DNA of 26,694 bases from a virus. The translations under genes were made by a program, and so were the position numbers. Under the pieces are notes generated by a model, which was not told the origin of the DNA, ran no database searches, and saw nothing but the letters and a program-made list of their open reading frames with translations. Of the stretch, positions 21,229 through 26,694 are shown in pieces (the first letter of the stretch is position 1; each line of letters starts with the position of its first letter). The stretch spans positions 1 to 26,694 of the IMG/VR virus record IMGVR_UViG_3300010885_066456. One strand, given 5' to 3'.

Positions 21229-21947
21229 TCACCCTCGAAGAATTTCAGGCGGCCATCACGAGCCTGCTGCAGCTCCTGCCGATGCAGCGACCTCTGACCC
21301 CGGCGGCCTTGGTGCTGGCTTGGGACACGTTCCCGGCCAGCGCGAAGCGGGATCTCACCGGGGAGGTGTTGCGGTTCTGCGTGGGTCAGCGGCTGATGGA
21401 TCCAGCGCCGCCGAAGGAGCTGGCGCCTCACCTGGCCCTGCTGCGGTACGCCTACCCGCTGGAGAACGACCGGCCAGCGACTGAGCGGCGGTTGCGGTCA
21501 GATCTGGCCGAGCGCATGGCGGCCCCCGACCACTTCCACGATCCAGCCCCGGTGCGGCATGAGCAGACCCCGCCTCCAGAGCGGCTGAGGCTCCCCGGTG
21601 GTGGCCGGCAGTGGCATCCGAGCCAGATGACCGCAGAGCAGCACGCGGCGCACCTGCGGGGTGTTGCGGCGGCGATGCAGCGCCTGCGGGACCGCGGCGA
21701 TACTGGCCGGGGCTGGAAGGCCGATGATTCGCGGCTGGCTCAGGGCCGGTGGTGGTTCCAGTGCTGCCTTGATGGCTTCTGGCCGCTGCAGGCCGATGAC
21801 GGGGGTATTGCCGGGGCGTGGATCCTGGCCAATGGCCGCCTGGCGGATGATCTGCTGCAGCAGGCCCAGAGCGCTCCGGGGTTGCTGCCACCGGCTGAGG
21901 TGGTGGTGGCCGAGCTGGTCGTCCAGAGGGTGAACCCATGGCGGTGA
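21225..21947 (+). CDS. Replication-module protein of unknown function (240 aa)
   Basis: This encodes 240 residues from a GTG overlapping the initiator stop (GTGA). The N-terminal about 90 residues are helical (MITLEEFQAAITSLLQLLPM, ALVLAWDTFPASAKRDLTGE), then a Pro/Arg linker and a C-terminal part with GRWWFQCCLDGFWPLQADDG. It takes the place of lambda P (helicase loader) in the operon, but I do not see Walker or other loader motifs. Function is unassigned. Confidence 0.5.
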   Translation: MITLEEFQAAITSLLQLLPMQRPLTPAALVLAWDTFPASAKRDLTGEVLRFCVGQRLMDPAPPKELAPHLALLRYAYPLENDRPATERRLRSDLAERMAAPDHFHDPAPVRHEQTPPPERLRLPGGGRQWHPSQMTAEQHAAHLRGVAAAMQRLRDRGDTGRGWKADDSRLAQGRWWFQCCLDGFWPLQADDGGIAGAWILANGRLADDLLQQAQSAPGLLPPAEVVVAELVVQRVNPWR

Positions 21948-22597
21948 CCACGCAAGACGGCTGGCTGGTTGGCGACGCAGTGCCCGAGCCTGCCGATGGC
22001 CTGTACTGGCATCCTGACCGGGGGATGCAGGTGCTGATGCCCGCCCGCGGGATCGTGGCGGCGGCCTTTCCCTCGCAGCCTGGGGCTCCAGAGCGCTGCC
22101 GCTTGTGCCGGGCGGCGATAGCCAGCCGCGCCCGGAGCTTGTGGGGCCCTGCTGCTACCGGAACGGCATGGGCGCCAACCTCCACGAGCTTCAACCCGGC
22201 CCGCCCGGCTGTGGAAGCCCTGGTGAACCATGGCTTCTGGAAGCGGATCGAGGTGGTGGGCTCCCTGCTGCACGTGGCGGTGCTCAGGCAGGAGGCGGCC
22301 ACCACCGTGGATCTTGCGGTGCGGTTCGATGACGGCGGCCTCGGGCTGCTGGCGATCTGGAGCGGCCCGGACGATCGGATTCACCCGCTGGCGCCATGGG
22401 CGGAACTGGGTGCCGCGGTGGCAGCCATGGCCGACAGCGGGATCCCGCTGGCCAAGGCGGTGGTGGTGTGGGTCAGTGCCGATGGTGCGGTGAAGCTGGA
22501 GGCTAGGGCAGCGGATGACGCCCTCGGCGCCTGGGTTGATGCCGTGGACATGGAGCGCACCCTGAGGCGCTACTCCCTGCAAGGGGGTGCAGCATGA
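21938..22597 (+). CDS. Replication-module protein of unknown function (219 aa)
   Basis: This encodes 219 residues, overlapping the upstream gene by 10 nt. CRLCRAA near residue 54 is a CxxC pair. A later part (VDLAVRFDDGGLGLLAIWSG) resembles the strand pair of PD-(D/E)XK nucleases, but the expected acidic-x-Lys is absent, so activity is doubtful. The neighbours (initiator, RusA) point to DNA replication or recombination. Confidence 0.5.
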   Translation: MAVTTQDGWLVGDAVPEPADGLYWHPDRGMQVLMPARGIVAAAFPSQPGAPERCRLCRAAIASRARSLWGPAATGTAWAPTSTSFNPARPAVEALVNHGFWKRIEVVGSLLHVAVLRQEAATTVDLAVRFDDGGLGLLAIWSGPDDRIHPLAPWAELGAAVAAMADSGIPLAKAVVVWVSADGAVKLEARAADDALGAWVDAVDMERTLRRYSLQGGAA

Positions 22598-23175
22598 TCG
22601 CCGCCAATGCCTGTCAGGACCGCCACCGGCGCCGGGGGGAATCGGCCACAGCGGGCCTTGAAGGGCTTCCCGGCGTGGAGGGCGCGGGAGAGGGACGGGA
22701 CGGCCTTACAGGGCCGCAGAGCGTCACCTTTCAGGTGGAGGGGATGGCGCCGGCTCCGCAAGGGAGCAAGACGCACGTGGGCAAGGGGGTGATGATCGAG
22801 TCCTGCCGCAATGTGAAGCCCTGGCGCGAGTTGGTGGCTCTTGAGGCCATCGCGGCGAAGGTGCCCCTGATGCGGGGGCCGGTGCGCATGTCGGTGGTGT
22901 TCCTGTTCCAGCGACCCGCTAACCACTACCGCGGGGACGGCACCCTCAAGCCCCTGAACGCATCTCTAGCCAGCGCCACCAGCGGTGAGGCTCCGCTCTT
23001 CCATTGCGTGAAGCCGGACCTGGACAAACTTGAGCGCTCGACCAAGGATGCCTTGAGCCGCTTGGCGTATGAGGACGACGCCAGAATTGTGGGCGGGAAT
23101 GGGGATAAGCGCTGGTGCGTCGGCGACGAGCGGCCGGGGGCGCTGATCACGGTGATTCCGCTGGGGGGAGGGTGA
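22594..23175 (+). CDS. rusA: RusA-type Holliday junction resolvase
   Basis: This encodes 193 residues. The RusA core starts near residue 42 (SVTFQVEGMAPAPQGSKTHV) and has the signature CVKPDLDKLERSTKDAL (138-154) followed by YEDDARIVGG (159-168). These supply the conserved Asp cluster and dimer contacts used to cut Holliday junctions. The usual family length is about 120 residues; here about 40 low-complexity residues precede the core, and a later start is possible. The ATG overlaps the upstream stop (ATGA). It closes the rightward replication operon. Confidence 0.85.
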   Translation: MIAANACQDRHRRRGESATAGLEGLPGVEGAGEGRDGLTGPQSVTFQVEGMAPAPQGSKTHVGKGVMIESCRNVKPWRELVALEAIAAKVPLMRGPVRMSVVFLFQRPANHYRGDGTLKPLNASLASATSGEAPLFHCVKPDLDKLERSTKDALSRLAYEDDARIVGGNGDKRWCVGDERPGALITVIPLGGG

Positions 23176-23251
23176 ATGGCCCTCTGCACAGAATCGGCCC
23201 CGAAGCCGGCCGCTGCAGCTCCGCCGCACCCACAGCCGCCGGTCTGACAGC

Positions 23252-23274
23252 AAAAAGGGCCCCATTGGGGCCCC
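23252..23274 (-). terminator. Intrinsic terminator of the leftward acidic-protein gene
   Basis: Read on the minus strand, GGGCCCC-AAT-GGGGCCC is followed by TTTTT. It lies about 30 bp downstream of the acidic-protein stop at 23304. Confidence 0.75.
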
Positions 23275-23284
23275 TGCGGCGTAC

Positions 23285-23300
23285 CTGCCGTTCAGACAGG
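23285..23300. promoter_or_regulatory. Operator-like site (CCGTTCAGACAG)
   Basis: It belongs to the recurring CTGTYCAGACAG family and lies in a longer inverted repeat (ACCTG ... CAGGT) between the terminator and the stop of the acidic gene. Its function is inferred. Confidence 0.3.
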
Positions 23301-23303
23301 TGA

Positions 23304-23639
23304 TCAGGCGGCTTGCGCCAGGTCCTCGCCCTCTTCGCCTTCGCCTTCCTCGGGGCCATCCCCGAAGTCAACGCCAGCCAGAATTTCGGAGGCGATCTGC
23401 AGGCGCTCCAGAGTGGCCACGGGGGCGGCCATCACAGGGGCGCCGATTTCGTCTCCCTCCTCCAGTTGTTCGCTCAGCTCGACGGTGACGGTGTGGACCG
23501 AGAACAGGGCCAGCTCAATGAAACCGGCAAGGTCAAGCAGCTCAGCGGCCAGGTCTAGAACCTCGGCTACGGCCTCAGACGGGCCCTCGTCCTCTTGGCC
23601 GTCGTCCAGGTCTTCAACAAAGGGAGTGGCTTCGGTCAT
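23304..23639 (-). CDS. Extremely acidic small protein, isolated on the opposite strand (111 aa)
   Basis: This encodes 111 residues, of which 31 are Asp or Glu, one is Arg and none is Lys. Acidic tracts lie at both ends (VEDLDDGQEDEG, GPEEGEGEEGED). A hydrophobic-acidic middle (EVLDLAAELLDLAGFIELAL) could fold as helices. The gene is alone on the minus strand between rightward genes, with an operator-like site upstream (23668-23680) and its own terminator. Strong negative charge resembles phage DNA-mimic anti-defence or inhibitor proteins, but no family is recognised, and a virion accessory or regulator is equally open. Confidence 0.6.
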   Translation of the reverse strand: MTEATPFVEDLDDGQEDEGPSEAVAEVLDLAAELLDLAGFIELALFSVHTVTVELSEQLEEGDEIGAPVMAAPVATLERLQIASEILAGVDFGDGPEEGEGEEGEDLAQAA

Positions 23640-23667
23640 GGGATCGGTGCTGGTCCCCCCAATTATG

Positions 23668-23680
23668 CCTGTCCAGACCC
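23668..23680. promoter_or_regulatory. Operator-like site (GCCTGTCCAGACC)
   Basis: Member of the CTGTYCAGACAG family, 29-41 nt upstream of the acidic-protein start. It is well placed to be a promoter-overlapping operator. Confidence 0.4.
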
Positions 23681-23682
23681 GA

Positions 23683-23823
23683 ATGGGCTACGCCATGGCC
23701 CTGGATTGCTTGCTTAACAACCCGCAATACCCGAGAATCAGGGCAGGAAGGGCGATCTCAGGGAAGCGTGGCCGCACCTGTTGCCAGTTACCCAATTCTG
23801 CCCCTATTGTTCTGTTGTGGTGA
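23683..23823 (+). CDS. Possible short rightward gene (46 aa), weak
   Basis: A frame of 46 residues starts MGYAMALDCLLNNPQYPRIR and ends PNSAPIVLLW. It is plausible as the first of the rightward small genes. However, an equally long frame lies opposite it and there is no clear ribosome binding site, so it may be chance. Confidence 0.28.
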   Translation: MGYAMALDCLLNNPQYPRIRAGRAISGKRGRTCCQLPNSAPIVLLW

Positions 23824-23909
23824 CGGCCTATATAGCCAGCCACGCAGCACACCGCTCCGGCGAGGCCTTGAGAGGCCCCAGAGCACTCCACCTCACTGCA
23901 TTGCGAACC

Positions 23910-24098
23910 ATGGCCTCCATCTCTTTCATCCTGTTCTGGGCCGCCGTGCCCCTATTGATCACCCTGGCGGTCGTCGCCTGGTTTCTTGAGACCGATCGCG
24001 AGCGGGCCCGCCGCTGGCACCGATCTGGGCTCAGCCAACGGCGCATAGCCGAGCGGCTGGGTTGCAAGCGCTGGAGGGTGCAGCAGCTGCTGGCCTGA
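23910..24098 (+). CDS. Small membrane protein with a C-terminal helix-turn-helix (62 aa)
   Basis: This encodes 62 residues. The N-terminal hydrophobic segment (MASISFILFWAAVPLLITLA, continuing VVAWFLE) is a clear transmembrane helix. The C-terminal 30 residues (WHRSGLSQRRIAERLGCKRW, then RVQQLL) match a helix-turn-helix of the resolvase/transposase type. A membrane-anchored DNA-binding peptide this short is unusual. The ATG was chosen as the only good start before the hydrophobic part. The function is unknown. Confidence 0.55.
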   Translation: MASISFILFWAAVPLLITLAVVAWFLETDRERARRWHRSGLSQRRIAERLGCKRWRVQQLLA

Positions 24099-24160
24099 TC
24101 CAGCACGGCCCGCCGGAGCCGCACCCAATCCTGCCACCGTCAACCAGCGAAACCCAACCC

Positions 24161-24310
24161 ATGGCCACGACCGAATACATCAAGACCCCGGCGACTGCTG
24201 CGGATTTTGGCCAGCGCCCCCGGCCTGAATGGATGACCGCTCCATGGGCGGGCCGCCCGCCAATCGAACTCCATATCTGGCGCCCGGTGCTCCCGAGCGC
24301 TAGGGGCTGA
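24161..24310 (+). CDS. Small protein of unknown function (49 aa)
   Basis: This encodes 49 residues starting MATTEYIKTPATAADFGQRP and ending ELHIWRPVLPSARG, with several Trp and Pro. It is the second of the small rightward genes before AbrB. No family is recognised. A short GC palindrome (24318-24330) follows but has no T tract. Confidence 0.42.
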   Translation: MATTEYIKTPATAADFGQRPRPEWMTAPWAGRPPIELHIWRPVLPSARG

Positions 24311-24364
24311 CCCTCACGCCCCGCCGGGGCTTGCCCGGTAACTCATCCCCACTGCGTCCCGCCC

Positions 24365-24565
24365 ATGGCCTACTCCTTCTTCCGCCGCGGCTCTTGCGTC
24401 TACTGGCACGAGGATCCCGCAACTCTGAAGCGTGCCCACCACCGCGCCGCCACTGATGAAGCCCAGCGGGGATTCAGCCAGCCAGGCCCGATTGAAACCA
24501 CGGACCTCCACCCCAGCCGCCTGACCGATCAAGGCGCCGCACAAGCCTGGCGGGTTGATGCCTGA
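24365..24565 (+). CDS. Small protein of unknown function (66 aa)
   Basis: This encodes 66 residues starting MAYSFFRRGSCVYWHEDPAT; the middle (LKRAHHRAATDEAQRGFSQP) is probably helical. It overlaps the next gene by 8 nt, which supports both. The function is unknown. Confidence 0.45.
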   Translation: MAYSFFRRGSCVYWHEDPATLKRAHHRAATDEAQRGFSQPGPIETTDLHPSRLTDQGAAQAWRVDA

Positions 24566-24725
24566 ACCCCTCCCCTACCGCGTCACCCTGCCCACTCCTG
24601 CCGGCCCGGTGACCCTCGATCTCGTGGCCACCAGCCGAGCCCACGCCATCGCCTCAGCCCAGGAACTCACCGGCCTAGGGCACCATGCCACCGTCGTGCG
24701 CTGCCGCCGCCTGGGGGATTGGTGA
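24558..24725 (+). CDS. Small protein of unknown function (55 aa)
   Basis: This encodes 55 residues: MPEPLPYRVTLPTPAGPVTL then DLVATSRAHAIASAQELTGL and a basic end (VVRCRRLGDW). The beta-then-helix layout and the overlap with the upstream gene make it a likely real gene. It resembles very short phage proteins that start with a strand pair and a helix, but I cannot name one. Confidence 0.5.
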   Translation: MPEPLPYRVTLPTPAGPVTLDLVATSRAHAIASAQELTGLGHHATVVRCRRLGDW

Positions 24726-24814
24726 TCGCCCATCTCTTCCGCCGCTGATCCGCTGCGCCAACCGGCTGCGTCGTCACCTGCTGGGCAGCATGAATTCGCC
24801 TGGCGGATTTTGTC

Positions 24815-24940
24815 TTGGAAGTTGACCTCGATTTATGGCCCCTGGTGGCGCCTTTGGTGCCACTGCTGGAGGAGCTGGAGCGCGTGGAAGCCTTGGCGGC
24901 AGAGGAGGAGCCCGCCGAAGACCACGAGCAGCCAGGGTGA
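24815..24940 (+). CDS. Possible short acidic protein (41 aa), start uncertain
   Basis: From a TTG, 41 residues read MEVDLDLWPLVAPLVPLLEE then LERVEALAAEEEPAEDHEQP. It is an amphipathic acidic helix that looks coding, but no ATG or GTG opens the frame. It ends directly before the AbrB promoter. Confidence 0.35.
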   Translation: MEVDLDLWPLVAPLVPLLEELERVEALAAEEEPAEDHEQPG

Positions 24941-24969
24941 TTGCCTGTTGCTTTAGTGCAGAGTAAGAT
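24941..24969 (+). promoter_or_regulatory. Sigma-70-type promoter of the AbrB-like gene
   Basis: TTGCCT (24941-24946) and TAAGAT (24964-24969) are separated by exactly 17 bp, 30 nt before the ATG. Both hexamers are reasonable matches to the standard consensus. Confidence 0.6.
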
Positions 24970-24998
24970 TAGTATTGCTTAGGCAATCTGATTCTGCA

Positions 24999-25412
24999 AT
25001 GACCGCAACCCTTCCTGCCCCCACTGCAACCGCAGCGCCTACCCCCCTGGTCGGCGCTGACCTTCTCGCCAAGGTCAAGGAGCTGGGCGATGCCTCAAAG
25101 AGCGATCTGGTCCGCTCCACCGGCTACGTCAGCACCAAGAAGGACGGCACCGAGCGCCTCAACTTCACCGCTTTTTACGAGGCCCTGCTGGAGGCCAAGG
25201 GCGTGGGCTTTGGCGGCGGCGACTCCACGGGCCCCGGCAAGCCCGGCCGCAAGCTGAGCTTCACCACCAAGGTGCAGTTCAACGGGAACCTGATGGTCGG
25301 CAAGGCCTACACCGCCATGCTCGGCCTGGAACCCGGCGACGAGTTCGAGATCAAACTGGGCCGCAAGCAGGTTCGCCTGGTGCCCATTGGCGCAGGCGAT
25401 AGCGACGACTGA
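24999..25412 (+). CDS. Cyanobacterial-type AbrB family regulator
   Basis: This encodes 137 residues starting MTATLPAPTATAAPTPLVGA. Residues about 20-68 (LLAKVKELGDASKSDLVRST, GYVSTKKDGTERLNF) match the conserved N-terminal part of cyAbrB proteins, and 86-129 (LSFTTKVQFNGNLMVGKAYT, LGLEPGDEFEIKLGRKQVRL) are the C-terminal AbrB-like DNA-binding region. In cyanobacteria these proteins regulate carbon/nitrogen and stress genes, and homologues occur in cyanophages. The gene has its own promoter and terminator, so it is a single-gene unit. It may act on host or phage promoters; which is unknown. Confidence 0.85.
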   Translation: MTATLPAPTATAAPTPLVGADLLAKVKELGDASKSDLVRSTGYVSTKKDGTERLNFTAFYEALLEAKGVGFGGGDSTGPGKPGRKLSFTTKVQFNGNLMVGKAYTAMLGLEPGDEFEIKLGRKQVRLVPIGAGDSDD

Positions 25413-25424
25413 GCCCCCGTCAAA

Positions 25425-25438
25425 CCCTGTCCAGACAG
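25425..25438. promoter_or_regulatory. Operator-like palindrome (CTGTCCAGACAG)
   Basis: This is the best copy of the recurring element: CTGTCCAGACAG is a near-perfect palindrome. It lies between the AbrB stop and its terminator, which is an odd position for an operator. Confidence 0.4.
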
Positions 25439-25442
25439 AAGC

Positions 25443-25470
25443 AAGGGAGGCCACAGTGCCTCCCTTTTTT
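25443..25470 (+). terminator. Intrinsic terminator of the AbrB-like gene
   Basis: AAGGGAGGC and GCCTCCCTT form a perfect 9-bp stem with a 6-nt loop, ending in TTTTTT, about 30 bp after the stop. Confidence 0.88.
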
Positions 25471-25508
25471 GTGGCTGCCCTGTAGAGTTGGTACGGTGGT
25501 TCGCCACC

Positions 25509-25552
25509 CAGAAAACCCCCGGTTGGCTTCGCTGGTTGACGGGGGTTTTCTG
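25509..25552. terminator. Long inverted repeat, possible bidirectional terminator
   Basis: CAGAAAACCCCCG (25509-25521) is perfectly complementary to CGGGGGTTTTCTG (25540-25552) around an 18-nt loop. An A tract on the left and a T tract on the right would serve both strands. It lies between AbrB and the next regulator, directly after another terminator, so an operator or attenuator for the downstream gene is also possible. Confidence 0.6.
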
Positions 25553-25625
25553 CTGTAATTTTGCGCCGGAATCTGCATTTGCTGTAGCCTTTCGGCGACG
25601 ATGCAGGAACGAACAGGCACAGACA

Positions 25626-26381
25626 ATGGCTCGATCCGATTACGCAAGCTCTGAATATGGCCTAGACCGCCTGGCGGGTGGGATCGCCGTTTTTAGCCGA
25701 GGGGTGCGGATGCTGCTGGCTCGGAACGGCCTCACGCACGAGCAGATGGTGAAGCTGAGCCAGTGGGCGAATCCCTGGGGGATGACATGGCTCTCCACCA
25801 GTCAGGTCAGCTATCTGCGCACCGGGCAACTCAAAAAAGCGGGCCCCCAGACGATCGACGCCTTGGCCCAGGTGAATCTGAGGCTTGCTCAGGCCGCTGG
25901 GATCAGCTGCCAAGCCGTAGACGATCTGCCCGATTTCGGCCCGCTCCCCAGCACCCTGGGACTACCCGCGGAACCGTTCTGCTTGCGCCATCCTGGGAGT
26001 CACGATCCCCTCGACGCAGGAGGGCTCTACCAAGTCTGGATCGGCCGCCTGGTGCCGGAGTCATTGGAAGAGGGTGGGATCTCCGACATGGAAGCCCGCC
26101 GCCTCTCGGCCAACCTCAGCCGCATCGTGCAGGCCTGGGCCCGCGACAGAAAGGTGACGTTCGGCGACGCCATGGAGCGGGCGCTGACCGCCTACGGGGT
26201 GACCGAGGAGAGGCGCCGGCAGCGCCTGCGGCATGTGGCCGTGGGCTTTGAGGTGTACTCCGGGGGCGATCTAGATCAGGAGTTGCCAGCCCTGGGGGCG
26301 ATGCTGGGGGCCTTGGATGGTGACGGGCCGATCGATCCGGCCGACGTGCGGGAGCGGCTTTACCGCCTCCCGAGAGACTGA
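25626..26381 (+). CDS. Putative DNA-binding regulator (251 aa)
   Basis: This encodes 251 residues starting MARSDYASSEYGLDRLAGGI. Residues about 20-85 resemble an XRE-like helix-turn-helix (VRMLLARNGLTHEQMVKLSQ, then WLSTSQVSYLRTGQLKKAGP). The rest contains LYQVWIGRLVPESLEEGG and helices such as RIVQAWARDRKVTFGDAMER. It stands next to AbrB in the usual place of a phage control gene, so a repressor or lysis-lysogeny regulator is plausible but unproven. The ATG at 25626 was preferred to upstream GTG starts, which would read through the inverted repeat. Confidence 0.55.
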   Translation: MARSDYASSEYGLDRLAGGIAVFSRGVRMLLARNGLTHEQMVKLSQWANPWGMTWLSTSQVSYLRTGQLKKAGPQTIDALAQVNLRLAQAAGISCQAVDDLPDFGPLPSTLGLPAEPFCLRHPGSHDPLDAGGLYQVWIGRLVPESLEEGGISDMEARRLSANLSRIVQAWARDRKVTFGDAMERALTAYGVTEERRRQRLRHVAVGFEVYSGGDLDQELPALGAMLGALDGDGPIDPADVRERLYRLPRD

Positions 26382-26587
26382 TCACGCTCGCTCAGCGTCT
26401 CCTCCATTCGCTCGTTGAGTGAGGCGCAGCGGGCGGCCGGGGAGAGCCCGCCGCGGGGCGAAAGTAGGCGCCGGCCATCGGGCAAGCAAACCTCGATCTC
26501 AACCGTGGGCCCCAGGCAGTAGTGAACGGCGCGAAGCCGCAGCTCAATCAAAGCCGCTTCTTGCTCAGAATCAATCAGGACTCGCAT
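26360..26587 (-). CDS. Small protein of unknown function, convergent (75 aa)
   Basis: This encodes 75 residues starting MRVLIDSEQEAALIELRLRA, with a beta part (GPTVEIEVCLPDGRRLLSPR) and a helical end (ASLNERMEETLSERDQSL). Its end overlaps the end of the 251-residue regulator by 22 nt on the other strand. The coding pattern is good, but the family is unknown. It is the only leftward gene at this end. Confidence 0.5.
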   Translation of the reverse strand: MRVLIDSEQEAALIELRLRAVHYCLGPTVEIEVCLPDGRRLLSPRGGLSPAARCASLNERMEETLSERDQSLGRR

Positions 26588-26694
26588 TGGGTCACCACGA
26601 CTGCGGGGGGGGGGGGGGGGGGCCAGTTAAAGAGGGAAGACAGAGCCGACACACAAAAGAAACAAAAAAACACAAGAAGAGGAGGGAGACGACA
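26588..26694. other. Low-complexity contig end, probably artefact
   Basis: A run of 18 G (26605-26622) is followed by about 70 bases of purine-rich, low-complexity sequence that does not resemble the rest of the window. This is typical of low-quality read ends from two-colour sequencing. No gene is seen. Confidence 0.7.

Noticed and set aside
21938-22597. PD-(D/E)XK nuclease assignment for the 219-residue protein
   Set aside because: The strand pair is suggestive, but the acidic-x-Lys motif is missing, so the function was left open.
24318-24330. GC palindrome GCCCCGCCGGGGC between small genes
   Set aside because: No T tract and such palindromes are expected at this GC content; not called a terminator.
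26605-26694. Poly-G run and purine-rich end as a possible phage terminus or structured element
   Set aside because: It looks like a low-quality read end; no coding or repeat structure links it to the phage.

Overview
The window is a GC-rich stretch of a tailed phage or prophage, most likely of a cyanobacterium of the Synechococcus/Cyanobium type. The host guess rests on a cyanobacterial-type AbrB regulator (24999-25412), on small phage genes of a style I associate with cyanobacterial prophages, and on strongly GC-biased coding. No host housekeeping gene, rRNA, tRNA, CRISPR array or integrase is visible. The last about 90 bases (poly-G, then purine-rich sequence) look like a read or assembly artefact, so the right edge is probably a contig end.

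Layout. Everything from 1 to 19813 is read leftward (minus strand); most of 20065-26381 is read rightward. The divergent switch lies in 19814-20064. The leftward side starts with a terminase-small-subunit-like protein (19103-19813). About sixteen small, tightly overlapping accessory genes follow (13878-19106: zinc-ribbon proteins, a Lar-like protein, three tiny membrane proteins and a pair of paralogues). Next come terminase large subunit (12317-13900), a sigma-70-family protein (11289-12260), portal (9782-11323) and a MuF-type head protein (8689-9780). After a very basic 489-residue protein comes a cassette of small genes (5766-7017). Then follow connector-like genes, an HNH endonuclease, a 39-residue lysine-rich protein, a second very basic protein, neck/tail-completion proteins, a tail assembly chaperone pair made by -1 frameshifting, and a tail-tube-like protein. 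No major capsid protein, tape measure or lysis gene is recognisable.

The rightward side is a lambda-O/P-like replication module. An initiator-like gene carries five 18-bp iterons and an AT-rich tract inside its coding sequence. It is followed by two unknown genes and a RusA-type resolvase. Beyond it are a lone, extremely acidic leftward gene with its own terminator, a run of small genes, the AbrB-like regulator with promoter and terminator, and a putative DNA-binding regulator.

Most notable signals: (1) a motif read GGGAAAACT on the minus strand stands 20-25 nt before seven late-gene starts, precisely the structural genes that are not overlapped or abutted by an upstream gene. The same cluster encodes a sigma factor with regions 2 and 3 but no recognisable region 4, suggesting a one-box late promoter system. 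(2) The iterons are read in all three frames of the initiator gene, so the DNA rather than the protein is conserved. (3) A GGGAAAG slippery site joins two tail chaperone frames.
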